Below the pieces are notes generated by a model. The model saw only the letters and a list, made by a program, of their open reading frames with translations. It made no database searches and was not told the origin of the DNA. From Candidatus Saccharibacteria bacterium UBA5148 (lineage in GTDB: Bacteria; Patescibacteriota; Saccharimonadia; Saccharimonadales; UBA4665), in the NCBI GenBank assembly GCA_002413835.1, contig DHXU01000008.1, forward strand, positions 62,297-126,296: a stretch of DNA of 64,000 nucleotides, given 5' to 3'. Both the position numbers and the translations under genes were made by a program. Shown in pieces: positions 52,123-60,616 of the stretch (the first letter of the stretch is position 1; each line of letters starts with the position of its first letter).

Positions 52123-53160
52123 TTAACGTTTTGCAGCTAAGGCCTGCCGCGATGCCACGATAGAAGCCCCGATCAGACCGAGACCCAGGATACCGGTGAT
52201 GACCTCTGGAATATCAATCAGCAGGCTGAGCAGCATGGTCAGCGCCAATACGAATACCGCATAGTGAGCGCCGTGCTCCAGAAACAGATACGAATCGAGC
52301 GTTCCCTTGCGCACCATGTAGACTGTCATAGACCGGACCCAGATGGCACCGATACCGAGCCCGGCAGCAATCAGCACGATTTCATTGGTGATAGCAAAGG
52401 CACCGATAACACCGTCAAATGAGAAACTGGCATCCAGCACCTGGAGATACATGAATGTCAGAAAGGCCAACAGACCGGTCTGTTTGGTTGCCGCGGCGGT
52501 GCTTTTGTTGGCCACCTTGCCGATCCACTCGGTAAACAGGTTGATTGCCAGATACAGCAGTATGCCGGCGATACCGGAGCGGATCGTCTCCGCCGGATGA
52601 TGGTTGAATGGCAGTACCGCGAACAGTAGCATCGTTATCAGCACGATGACGGCCGGCAGCCACCAGCGGGCGAACCGCATCAGCGGCCGTTCAATACGCT
52701 TGATCCAGAGGACTTCCCGGTTATCATCCATAAAGAAGTGCAGCGCCAACATCAGCAGGAAGCCGCCACCGAAGGCCGATATCGACGGATGTGCCAGGTC
52801 AAGCTTCTCAGCGTACTGCGCCGGGTTGTTGAGGGCCAGATCTACAACTTCTTTCCAGGGGAGATGGGCCGTCAGCATAACGATCAGCAGCGGGAATACG
52901 ACCCGCATACCGAAGATAGCGATGACAACACCGACCGTCAGGAACATCTTTTGCCAGAATTCGGACATTTTCCCAAGAATCTTGGCATTGATGATGGCAT
53001 TATCGAAACTGAAGGCCAGCTCGACGGCAATCAGAATCAGCGCCACCACAAGGGCACCTGGACCAAGGAAGATGCTGATGGCTATCAAAGACAAGATAGT
53101 GATAACGCCGGACACACCAAAGATGCGTAGGGCTGAATGAGGGTGCAGGCTGGCTTTCAC
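52123..53160 (-). CDS. DUF475/TerC-like membrane protein
   Basis: The 345-aa protein has about nine membrane segments. ELAFSFDNAIINAKIL and ASFSFDGVIGAFAIT are two copies of the TerC-family metal-site motif (SxDN/G). It also carries the DUF475 GMRVVFPLLIV segment. TerC relatives move metal ions, often manganese. The GTG at 53160 lies 7 bases after TACAAT. Confidence 0.88.
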   Translation of the reverse strand: MKASLHPHSALRIFGVSGVITILSLIAISIFLGPGALVVALILIAVELAFSFDNAIINAKILGKMSEFWQKMFLTVGVVIAIFGMRVVFPLLIVMLTAHLPWKEVVDLALNNPAQYAEKLDLAHPSISAFGGGFLLMLALHFFMDDNREVLWIKRIERPLMRFARWWLPAVIVLITMLLFAVLPFNHHPAETIRSGIAGILLYLAINLFTEWIGKVANKSTAAATKQTGLLAFLTFMYLQVLDASFSFDGVIGAFAITNEIVLIAAGLGIGAIWVRSMTVYMVRKGTLDSYLFLEHGAHYAVFVLALTMLLSLLIDIPEVITGILGLGLIGASIVASRQALAAKR

Positions 53161-53173
53161 TCCAACTATTGTA
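53161..53173 (-). promoter_or_regulatory. Leaderless -10 box of the DUF475 gene
   Basis: TACAAT (53173-53168), then 7 bases to GTG 53160. Confidence 0.6.
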
Positions 53174-53220
53174 CCCGGTAATACCTCCCGGACAAACCTG
53201 GATTACTGGAGTTCTTACTG

Positions 53221-53258
53221 AGTGAACAACCCCGCACTAAAGTGCGGGGTTGTTCACT
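53221..53258. terminator. Long perfect terminator hairpin
   Basis: Two 18-base arms (AGTGAACAACCCCGCACT and its complement) with only 2 bases between. It lies just after the 507-aa gene on the minus strand. Confidence 0.85.
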
Positions 53259-53274
53259 TTGCCGGAAGATTTAA

Positions 53275-54798
53275 TTAAGCAACAAGCACTTCTTCACCCT
53301 TGCGGAACATTGGAGAAAGCAGGACCAGCCTTCCTAGGGCTGAATGCAAAGAGGCCTTGAGCTTCTTAAGTGTCTTACTGCTAGATAAAAGGTAAACTAG
53401 ACCCTCGTGTGTACCATAGTCGCTTAAAGCGTAGTTTATTTGCTCGTCATCTATGGTTTCGGTATCCTGTTCACCCGTTTCAGTTGTTAACATATAGTGA
53501 ACAAATTGCTTTATCTCATCTTGGGTATATTCTAGCCCTGCACGTTCAAAGAACTCAGTAAATGTTTCTATAACTTCGATCTCGTTAAACTCAACACCTT
53601 CATAACTTTCATCGGGGTGCTTAATTTGCTGTATCTGTTCTACGGCTTTGTCTAACAATTCGTGGGCAACGATAGCAACTTCTGGCTCTAACACAGTCAT
53701 GGCTTGGGCAAGATTTTCTATTACTTCTTCGTGAAACATCTCATCTTCGGTTGGTCGTGGCTCGGCCTCACGTAAAGACGAGAGAATTGCTACTTCTTGT
53801 TGCTCAACGATTTTTGGTGGCGCTAAGGGGATGGCTTCGGTTGCTTCTACCACCCCAACTAGCACAACGTCAGTACTAATAAGTTGCTCGACATCAGTAG
53901 GCAAGAAATCCAGTTCAGGTTGTATAACTTCATCTTGGTCTTGAGGCATATCAAACTCCAAAGCACTAAACTCTGTTTCTGATATTTCTGGATTATCAAC
54001 CTGTATCATTTCAGGTACTACGTCTTCATCTCGGCTCAACGGCACTAACTCCACTGGTATTTTATCCGGCCGATCAAAACTTATTTCCCGTTCCAGCACA
54101 GGCACTGACGCCTGCTCAGCTAGGATAGCCTCTATGGGGACCGTCTCTGCAATAAAAGTACTTGTGATACGAGTACGTTCACGAACATCTATAGGCACTT
54201 GTTCAATAATAGCTTCGGGTTTACTTTGTACTGCTTCTTGGCGTAATAAGTCCCGTAATTGAGCACTAGCAACTGCCTCCTTGATTAATGGGTGTGCTTC
54301 AATGCGGGGGATTGTTGCTTTAGGTTCTTCAGGCTGCTTAGTTGGTAAGGGTGGAACAACTGCTTTTTCTGCAACCTCGTCCAATTTGATGACCTTGACT
54401 TCCTTTTTAACAGGTTCTTTTGGCTTCGGTGCTTCGGCTAGTACAAGTTGTGCAATATGCAGATTTTCGGTATGTTTATCCGCCCCTGTAGCTTCTTTTT
54501 GTTTATTTTTTGGCATATCACCGACAGGTTCTGCTTTTTCTACTTCTTTAACTGTTTTCTCGGACTTTGCAGGTTCTTTTACTTCGGGTTTATCAACCTT
54601 TGGTTCTTTTACTGCTTCACTCAGCTTTTCATTACCAATTCCCTCAAGCTCAAGTAATAGTCCGGCTTCTTCCAGTGACATCTTGCCAAGTACAGGGCAC
54701 AGCCCTCTTGCGGCTGCAAGGTTCTCGGCTTGAAATGTTTCGCCACTGCTATGTTGGCGAACTAAAGCTGGTTCTACTTCAGCAACATTCCCACCCAT
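53275..54798 (-). CDS. Large acidic low-complexity protein of unknown function
   Basis: The 507-aa protein has Lys/Glu/Pro/Val-rich repeats at about residues 55-170 (KEPAKSEKTVKEVEKAEP type). A long acidic middle (about 200-350) follows, then a helical C-terminal domain of about 150 residues (EVIENLAQAMTVLEPEV, EFFERAGLEYTQDEIKQF). There is no signal or membrane segment. The gene looks AT-richer than its neighbours and uses codons such as CTT, GTT and AAA more. It is paired with the 92-aa gene, 18 bases upstream. Confidence 0.68.
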   Translation of the reverse strand: MGGNVAEVEPALVRQHSSGETFQAENLAAARGLCPVLGKMSLEEAGLLLELEGIGNEKLSEAVKEPKVDKPEVKEPAKSEKTVKEVEKAEPVGDMPKNKQKEATGADKHTENLHIAQLVLAEAPKPKEPVKKEVKVIKLDEVAEKAVVPPLPTKQPEEPKATIPRIEAHPLIKEAVASAQLRDLLRQEAVQSKPEAIIEQVPIDVRERTRITSTFIAETVPIEAILAEQASVPVLEREISFDRPDKIPVELVPLSRDEDVVPEMIQVDNPEISETEFSALEFDMPQDQDEVIQPELDFLPTDVEQLISTDVVLVGVVEATEAIPLAPPKIVEQQEVAILSSLREAEPRPTEDEMFHEEVIENLAQAMTVLEPEVAIVAHELLDKAVEQIQQIKHPDESYEGVEFNEIEVIETFTEFFERAGLEYTQDEIKQFVHYMLTTETGEQDTETIDDEQINYALSDYGTHEGLVYLLSSSKTLKKLKASLHSALGRLVLLSPMFRKGEEVLVA

Positions 54799-54816
54799 AA
54801 TCTAAATGTCCTTTAC

Positions 54817-55095
54817 CTACTCGCTAGTTTCCACTGAACCAAAGTACGACTGAAATGCTTTTTGGGCAACACCGATAAATTTATCGTAGCGTGGGTCGTC
54901 TGGGCTTAACGTTTCAAGACCAGCAAATATCGGACGGGCATGCTCTCCGCAGAGTTTATCAAACTGCTCAGCTAACACAGGTTGACCGTCAACTTCATAC
55001 CCAGTGGGTTGACCCTTTAGGTGTCCGTAGCCTATAAGCTCAAGCCAACGCTCTCCGTCAGGTTTAGGTTGTGGTGTTTCTGCTTGTTCGCTCAT
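54817..55095 (-). CDS. Small hypothetical protein, 92 aa
   Basis: The protein has a GERWLELIGYGHLKG segment and an acidic C-terminus. AGAAAG lies upstream of the ATG. It is in a likely operon with the 507-aa gene and shares its AT-richer composition. The function is unknown. Confidence 0.62.
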   Translation of the reverse strand: MSEQAETPQPKPDGERWLELIGYGHLKGQPTGYEVDGQPVLAEQFDKLCGEHARPIFAGLETLSPDDPRYDKFIGVAQKAFQSYFGSVETSE

Positions 55096-55149
55096 GCAAC
55101 TTCTTTCTAGGTTTACTACTGGAAGTATATCAGGCAGCTTACCCTTTAA

Positions 55150-55248
55150 CTAGATAAAAGAGCATAGGCGGCTGCCAAGTTCAAGCGTACCCGGCATATC
55201 ACCACCTAAATACTGTTTAGCCAGTTCAACTTCTTTAGCGATATTCAT
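55150..55248 (-). CDS. Possible 32-aa protein or gene remnant
   Basis: The frame MNIAKEVELAKQYLGG... ends at a TAG. The same frame stays open for about 14 codons upstream of the ATG (SLPDILRTKYYQAV) before a TGA, so this may be a decayed longer gene. A TATACT lies at 55279-55274, and no ribosome-binding site is seen. The rest of 55096-55433 shows nothing else I can support except the TATACT at about 55388 that precedes rarA. Confidence 0.3.
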   Translation of the reverse strand: MNIAKEVELAKQYLGGDMPGTLELGSRLCSFI

Positions 55249-55433
55249 AACTGCTTGGTAGTACTTGGTTCTTAGTATATCCGGTAGCGAGTCTCATGCC
55301 CGGCGAAGCGCGGCGCATAGATTAACGTGCGCTGCCCAGCAGCCGGAGATTGGATTCCATCCCGAAACGCAACATATTCGGGATTAGACTATACTTATTT
55401 ATAAGTAGTAGAGACCTGATAAGGAGTAGAGAC

Positions 55434-56630
55434 ATGGAACAGAGACCGCTGGCAGAACGAATGCGACCGGAGACATTGGCTGATGTCGTTGGACAGCCAC
55501 ATCTGATAGGTGCCGGCAAGATTATCCGCCAGATTATCGAGCAGAAGCAGCCAACCAGCCTGATACTGTGGGGGCCGCCGGGCAGCGGTAAGACGACGCT
55601 GGCCCGGATCATCGCCCAGGAAACGGAGGTAGAGTTCATCGAGCTCAGCGCTGTCACCTCTGGCAAGGCAGATGTCGTCAAGGTGATTGAACGCGCCCAG
55701 CAGAATAATCGGCTTGGTATGCGCACCATATTGTTCGTCGACGAGATCCACCGCTTCAACAAGGCCCAGCAGGACGCTTTCCTGCCCTCTGTGGAAGATG
55801 GCACCATTATCCTAATCGGCGCCACCACGGAGAATCCAAGCTTTGAAGTCATCACACCGCTGCTCAGCCGCAGCCGGGTACTGGTACTCGAGCCGCTTAC
55901 CCGCGAAGATATCATAGCGATTCTCCAGAAAGCCGCCAAAGAAGAGAAATTGTCAGCCAAACGCTTACCTAAGGCCAGCATAGATCTGTTGGCTGAAATA
56001 TCCGGCGGCGATGCCCGTGTCGCCCTCGGTAATCTGGAATTGGCGCTGCAGCTCACTACTGGCCCTGTGACCGAAGAAGTTATCAAGACGGCCGCACAAA
56101 AACGCGTGCCGGGCTACGACAAGAACGGCGAGAATCACTACAATATCATCAGCGCATTTATCAAAAGCATGCGTGGATCAGACGCCACTGCCGCCCTATA
56201 CTATATGGCCCGGATGCTTCAGGCCGGCGAGGATCCGAAGTTCGTGGCCCGGCGGATGGTGATATTTGCCTCAGAGGACATCGGTCTGGCTGCGCCAGCT
56301 GCGCTGACACTGGCCGTATCGACCTTTCAGGCCGTGGAGCGCATCGGGATGCCGGAATGCCAGTACAATCTGTTCCACTGCGCGTCCGTACTAGCCAAAA
56401 CCCCGAAATCACGACAGGTAGCCGACGCTATGTCTGCCGCCCTGGCCGCTGCCCGCGACTATCCCGATCTGGCCGTGCCGTTGCACCTGCGCAACGCCCC
56501 GACAAAGCTTATGAAAGACCTCGGCTACGGCAAAGGCAACCCAAATGATGTAGTGGGGGCAGCCGGTTTTAAGCATCCTCGGGGCTTTCTGCCAGCCGAG
56601 CTGGCTGATACTGACTTTTTCGCTCAGTAA
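55434..56630 (+). CDS. rarA: Replication-associated recombination protein A (AAA+ ATPase)
   Basis: The 398-aa protein is related to clamp-loader and RuvB ATPases and acts at stalled replication forks. MRPETLADVVGQPHLIG is the family N-terminus. Walker A is GPPGSGKTT (47-55), Walker B LFVDEIHRF, sensor GATTENPSF, and the C-terminal domain has GSDATAALYYMARML. I chose the ATG at 55434 with AAGGAG 8 bases upstream; an earlier in-frame start at 55350 precedes the TATACT box. Confidence 0.95.
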   Translation: MEQRPLAERMRPETLADVVGQPHLIGAGKIIRQIIEQKQPTSLILWGPPGSGKTTLARIIAQETEVEFIELSAVTSGKADVVKVIERAQQNNRLGMRTILFVDEIHRFNKAQQDAFLPSVEDGTIILIGATTENPSFEVITPLLSRSRVLVLEPLTREDIIAILQKAAKEEKLSAKRLPKASIDLLAEISGGDARVALGNLELALQLTTGPVTEEVIKTAAQKRVPGYDKNGENHYNIISAFIKSMRGSDATAALYYMARMLQAGEDPKFVARRMVIFASEDIGLAAPAALTLAVSTFQAVERIGMPECQYNLFHCASVLAKTPKSRQVADAMSAALAAARDYPDLAVPLHLRNAPTKLMKDLGYGKGNPNDVVGAAGFKHPRGFLPAELADTDFFAQ

Positions 56631-56738
56631 CCCTTCTCAGACATCCCGTATCAGTTCCATTACGTGCTTATCATGTGTAGGCATTATATCTCCACCTCTG
56701 TAGCTAATTTATAAGCATAAGGATATTAGATGTCATAG

Positions 56739-56767
56739 TTGACAATTAGTAAACGTTAGTGTATTAT
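56739..56767 (+). promoter_or_regulatory. Consensus sigma70 promoter of the surface protein
   Basis: TTGACA at 56739-56744, a 17-base spacer and TATTAT at 56762-56767. A strong AAAGGAG site follows. High expression is expected. Confidence 0.8.
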
Positions 56768-56799
56768 GCCACACAGTTACTTAAAGGAGTTTGAGTATT

Positions 56800-57879
56800 A
56801 TGAATAAAATCACTAAATTTATGAAAAAGAGCAAACTGTTGCTCGCCGGCGCTATCTTCGGCCTGGCACTGGCTACTGCAGGTACGGTAAGCTTCGCACA
56901 GGCACAAACTGTCAGCGCAGCCAGCTGCGATGTTGTTAATATCATCAAGTGTGGTCTAGATGGCAACAGCCTGACTGGCTACATCAATTCTATGAAAACG
57001 TTTTACACCAGTGGTACAGACAACGGTCACACTGACCTGAAGGCTGTCTACCAGTGGGCTGGCGCAACTAATTCTGACATCAGTGGCATGACAGCCAGCA
57101 ACACCAAAATCGGTACCCTGTACAAGAATGGTGAAATCAAAGTTGACGGCGTTGTTGTCGGCAACGATGCTTGGGTGTCTGCCCGCTTTAACAACGGTGC
57201 CGGCTTCGTGCACGTTGAAGGTGATGTGTACGCTCGTAAAACCACCACATCATTTGCGAACCCTTCGGTTGCAGCCCTCGTCCACTATGATGCTAACGGC
57301 CAGGTAGACTTCGCAGTCATGATAGACTGTGGTAACGCCGTAAAGGTTACGCCTACTCCACCAAGGCCAGTACTGGTATGTACACTCCTTACTTTCTCCG
57401 AGGATGTTATAAATCCTCTCAAATACAGCTTCGTTGCAAAAGCAACCGCTACTAACACTACAATCAAAAGCTACACCTACAACTTTGGTGACGGCACGAC
57501 CGTAACTATTCCAGCCACTACTACGACACACACCTACACTACGAATGACAAAGCATATGTCGTCACCGTCGCAGTCAATGGTGCAGACCAGACTGGTGTT
57601 ACATCAGCTACCTGTAAAGTTACCTTCACGACTCCTAAGGTTCAGGAATGTAAGCCAGGTATCCCAAACGGTGACGCACGTTGTACCGAATGTAAGCCAG
57701 GTATCCCAAACGGTGACGCACGTTGTAACCCAGTAGTTCCAGCAACCGTCGTAACTCCTACACCTCCAGCTGAACTCCCAGCTACAGGTCCTGGTGAACT
57801 CGTCGGCCTCTTCGCTGGCACCAGCGCCCTTGGTGCTGTCGGCCACCAGTTGTTCCGCCGCCGCGCTAACCGCGCCTAA
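56800..57879 (+). CDS. LPXTG-anchored surface protein with PKD-like domain
   Basis: The 359-aa protein has a signal peptide (KKSKLLLAGAIFGLALATAG, cut near SFAQA), an N-terminal domain of about 140 residues and a PKD-like beta domain near residues 200-270 (YTYNFGDGTTVTIP). Two tandem copies of a CKPGIPNGDARC unit come next (57649-57726). The C-terminus has a sorting signal: ELPATG, a hydrophobic stretch and RRRANRA. A sortase would link it to the cell surface. The ATG at 56800 is 10 bases after AAAGGAG; a TTG at 56791 is also in frame but too close. Confidence 0.88.
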   Translation: MNKITKFMKKSKLLLAGAIFGLALATAGTVSFAQAQTVSAASCDVVNIIKCGLDGNSLTGYINSMKTFYTSGTDNGHTDLKAVYQWAGATNSDISGMTASNTKIGTLYKNGEIKVDGVVVGNDAWVSARFNNGAGFVHVEGDVYARKTTTSFANPSVAALVHYDANGQVDFAVMIDCGNAVKVTPTPPRPVLVCTLLTFSEDVINPLKYSFVAKATATNTTIKSYTYNFGDGTTVTIPATTTTHTYTTNDKAYVVTVAVNGADQTGVTSATCKVTFTTPKVQECKPGIPNGDARCTECKPGIPNGDARCNPVVPATVVTPTPPAELPATGPGELVGLFAGTSALGAVGHQLFRRRANRA

Positions 57880-57907
57880 TCCCTTCCCTGCGCTCCTGCG
57901 CCTGACA

Positions 57908-57939
57908 ATAAAACCGCCCCAGCAATGGGGCGGTTTTAT
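57908..57939. terminator. Bidirectional terminator between the surface protein gene and metK
   Basis: Perfect 13-base arms (ATAAAACCGCCCC and complement) flank a 6-base loop, with A- and T-runs on both sides, suited to ending both convergent genes. Confidence 0.93.
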
Positions 57940-57973
57940 GTACCACGGATGTTGTATATACTACGGACACTAG

Positions 57974-59131
57974 TTACGCCGCAGTTACCACCTTCTCCCA
58001 TGGCAGGTCCTTGTCACCAAAGTGGCCATAAGCACTGGTAGCGCTGTAGATCGGGCGGGCCAGGTCGAGTGTTTCGATGATACCCTTGACCGACGTATCA
58101 ATAAGCTTGTCTTTGAAGGCGTAGAGCTCATCTTCGCTGACAGTGGCCGTACCGAAAGTCTCAATGGTCTGCATCAGTGGATCTGGCTGGCCGATAACAT
58201 ATGCCAAGCCGACTTCACACTTGGTAGCCAGCCCGGCAGCCACGATATTCTTGGCGACATAGCGGGCAGCATACGCACCGCTACGGTCGACTTTGCTCGG
58301 GTCCTTGCCGCTGAAGGCGCCACCACCGACACGGGCGTAACCGCCGTAAGTATCGACGACGATTTTGCGGCCGGTCAGGCCAGCGTCTGATTCCGGGCCT
58401 GGGATGTGCCACAGACCGGTACCATTGACAGTGATTGCGTCGCCCGCGGGGACATCGAACTTATATTTCGCAAGTACTGGAGTAATAATCGATTTGATAA
58501 CCTGGGCACGGACGTCTTCAGCCGAGATATCCTCAGCATGGGCCACGGCCACAACTACCTTCTCAATAGACACAGGCTTTTCACCTTCATAGCGGACGGT
58601 GACCTGAGCTTTACCGTCGGGACGTAGCCATGCCAGCTCACCCGATTCGCGGGCTTCGTCGATGCGACGGGCCAGGGCGTGGGCCAATACGATTGGCAGC
58701 GGCATCAGTTCGGGAGTATCATCGCAGGCGTAGCCGAACATCATACCCTGGTCACCAGCACCGATTTCGTCTTCGCGGTTGGCACTTTCCAAGCGGTCAA
58801 CTCCAAGGGCGATTTCGGGCGATTGCTGATGAATATCATTACTGAATTCCGATTCCTGGCTAAATCCCCAGGCTGGTACGGTGTAGCCGAGGCGTTTGAC
58901 GGTATCGCGGACGATTTTCTCAAAATTGATGTCAGCAGTCGTCTTGATCTCACCAAATAAGGCGATTTTGTTAGCTCCGGCGACGGTTTCGATGCCGGTG
59001 CGGCTATGCGGATCCTGCGCCAGCGCGGCATCGACGATAGCGTCGCTGATGGCATCACAGATCTTGTCCGGGTGGCCGGCACAGACTGATTCGCTGGTAA
59101 ACAAGGTGGCATCGTTGGTAGTATTTGACAT
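57974..59131 (-). CDS. metK: S-adenosylmethionine synthetase
   Basis: The enzyme makes SAM from methionine and ATP. SESVCAGHPDKICDAISD (His20), GAGDQGMMFGYA and a GGGAFSGKDPSKVDRSGAY segment are diagnostic; 385 aa is normal. AAGGAG precedes the ATG, with TATAAT upstream. There is no riboswitch in its own leader, unlike the neighbouring methyltransferase on the same strand. Confidence 0.96.
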   Translation of the reverse strand: MSNTTNDATLFTSESVCAGHPDKICDAISDAIVDAALAQDPHSRTGIETVAGANKIALFGEIKTTADINFEKIVRDTVKRLGYTVPAWGFSQESEFSNDIHQQSPEIALGVDRLESANREDEIGAGDQGMMFGYACDDTPELMPLPIVLAHALARRIDEARESGELAWLRPDGKAQVTVRYEGEKPVSIEKVVVAVAHAEDISAEDVRAQVIKSIITPVLAKYKFDVPAGDAITVNGTGLWHIPGPESDAGLTGRKIVVDTYGGYARVGGGAFSGKDPSKVDRSGAYAARYVAKNIVAAGLATKCEVGLAYVIGQPDPLMQTIETFGTATVSEDELYAFKDKLIDTSVKGIIETLDLARPIYSATSAYGHFGDKDLPWEKVVTAA

Positions 59132-59184
59132 AGTTTCTCCTTATAAATAACTGATTATATACGTACTACTCGTTCGCTCAAGCG

Positions 59185-60189
59185 CTAGCACCACTGTTCC
59201 AAAAACTGCTTCTCGTGGTCTTTGACAACCGCATCCGTCCCAAGTAACCCATGCTGGCTAAAATCGGCGGAATATTTGCTAGCCGGCGGTGTGCGGCCCA
59301 ATGCTTCGGCCATCGACCTGATATGGTGCGGACCGGCGCCGCAGCACAGTCCTATAAAGTTTACACCACTATCACGGGCCGCAGTGGCAAATTCGGCTGC
59401 CGACTGGCGATCGATGTAGTGTTCGTCCAGCCCGAGCGTATAGGCACTCTGACCATCGTGGCGCTTCAAAAATTGAAACGACGGTACGGCGGCTGTCGTG
59501 TGATACGGCACCGGTACTAATGCTATAGGACCAGCAACTGCTTCGCGCAACTTCCGTCCCAGCGGCAATAGAGTATCCGGACCACGGGCACAATTATACC
59601 CTACGACATCCGCCCCGGCCTGTGACAAAATCCTGCAGGCCTCGGTCCAGTTATGACCGTCCTTGGATTTGTTGTATATCGGCGAGAAATTGATGACCGC
59701 CGGCAGCCCGAAACTTTTGATAACTTCCAGAGCGATCAGGGCTTCCCCGAGATATTCAATCGTTTCCGCCAATATGAAGTCAACACCTTCTGAGGCCGCC
59801 CAACCAACCTGTTCGGTGTATTGGCGCCTGACTTCGGCTGCCGCTTTGTCGTCATTCGGCTGATAGGCCCAGGTGTTGCAGATATTCCCCGCCACCAGTT
59901 GCCCGCCCTGAGCTGCGGCGCGGGCTAACTGCAACGCCTTACGGTTGATTGCCTCCAGGTCGTTTTCGCGGCCGATGACCTTCAGCTTTTCGCGGTGCGC
60001 ATAATACGTCAGCGCCACGACCACATCTGTTCCGGCGCGCACGAATTCATCGTGCAGCTGTGATACCGCCTCCGGCCGCTCGAGTACCACTTCCGGCACA
60101 TACGATCCGGCCTGAATGTAGCCGCGGCGCTCCAGCTCAAAGACGTAGCCTTCAGCGCACAGCACCGGACCATCGGCCAGCCGCTGTAA
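59185..60189 (-). CDS. Homocysteine S-methyltransferase (MmuM/BHMT-like)
   Basis: The enzyme moves a methyl group to homocysteine to give methionine. GYNCARGP and a later FIGLCCGAGP supply the three zinc-binding Cys. The first usual start is GTG at 60165, but the homologous N-terminus LLQRLADGPVLCAEG extends upstream in frame. The only good ribosome-binding site, AGGAGG at 60202-60197, lies 7 bases before a TTA at 60189. The true start is therefore uncertain: a non-canonical or mutated start codon. It is controlled by the SAM riboswitch upstream and adjoins metK. Confidence 0.88.
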   Translation of the reverse strand, partial: LQRLADGPVLCAEGYVFELERRGYIQAGSYVPEVVLERPEAVSQLHDEFVRAGTDVVVALTYYAHREKLKVIGRENDLEAINRKALQLARAAAQGGQLVAGNICNTWAYQPNDDKAAAEVRRQYTEQVGWAASEGVDFILAETIEYLGEALIALEVIKSFGLPAVINFSPIYNKSKDGHNWTEACRILSQAGADVVGYNCARGPDTLLPLGRKLREAVAGPIALVPVPYHTTAAVPSFQFLKRHDGQSAYTLGLDEHYIDRQSAAEFATAARDSGVNFIGLCCGAGPHHIRSMAEALGRTPPASKYSADFSQHGLLGTDAVVKDHEKQFLEQWC

Positions 60190-60220
60190 TAATCCACCTC
60201 CTGGTGATTGCTTGTGAGAA

Positions 60221-60259
60221 ATAAAAATATCCTTTCTGGCATACAGCGAGGAAGGATAT
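60221..60259 (-). terminator. Riboswitch expression-platform terminator
   Basis: ATATCCTT and AAGGATAT pair, followed by TTTTTATTT on the minus strand. The hairpin lies between the SAM aptamer and the AGGAGG site and should end transcription when SAM is bound. Confidence 0.8.
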
Positions 60260-60270
60260 GTGACGAGTTC

Positions 60271-60371
60271 AATATCTTTCCCGCAGTGCCGGGGCTAGAC
60301 GAAGCACCTTACCGATTCGATAGGTTGCTGGCGGGTCAATGAGCTAGATCTCTCTCCGCACTCTGTATATT
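60271..60371 (-). promoter_or_regulatory. SAM-I type (S-box) riboswitch aptamer
   Basis: On the minus strand AATAT pairs with ATATT (P1) around the conserved core: CAGAG, GCGG paired with CCGC (P2), CAGCAACC, a P3 hairpin, AAGGTGCT, a P4 hairpin and GGGAAAGAT. These are the order and invariant parts of SAM-I/SAM-IV riboswitches. Binding of SAM would favour the terminator and reduce methionine synthesis. Confidence 0.85.
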
Positions 60372-60470
60372 TAAATTGTTAAGCACTAGTAGCGTAGCAT
60401 AGGGCTAGCCATACGGGCAAACATTTAGTATAATCACCGAAGTCGAGTTGTTACCTATAACTCACGATAC

Positions 60471-60544
60471 TGGGGATTGGCCAAGTGGTAAGGCAGTGGA
60501 TTCTGGTTCCACGATCGGGGGTTCGAATCCCTCATCCCCAGCCA
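60471..60544 (+). tRNA. tRNA-Gln (anticodon CTG)
   Basis: The acceptor stem TGGGGAT pairs with ATCCCCA. The anticodon stem GTGGA/TCCAC encloses loop TTCTGGT (anticodon CTG, reading CAG). The T-arm holds TTCGAAT, and the encoded CCA ends at 60544. Confidence 0.95.
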
Positions 60545-60552
60545 GGTATTTT

Positions 60553-60578
60553 AAAAAGAATTCTTCAGGAATTTTTTT
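60553..60578 (+). terminator. Terminator of the tRNA gene
   Basis: AAAAAGAATTC and GAATTTTTTT can pair with one bulged base around TTCAG, followed by a T-run. Confidence 0.6.
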
Positions 60579-60580
60579 AT

Positions 60581-60616
60581 TTGCTACTCATACGTGCCTA
60601 GGATATAACATATAGA
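60581..60616 (+). promoter_or_regulatory. Leaderless promoter after the tRNA
   Basis: TTGCTA at 60581-60586, 17 bases, TATAAC at 60604-60609, then 7 bases to the ATG at 60617. Confidence 0.55.

Noticed and set aside
59132..59184. Riboswitch in front of metK
   Set aside because: Only a normal TATAAT promoter and AAGGAG site are present in the short metK leader; no conserved aptamer core was found.
60009..60272. An 87-aa gene in the homocysteine methyltransferase leader
   Set aside because: It is an out-of-frame shadow covering the riboswitch platform and the start of the methyltransferase.
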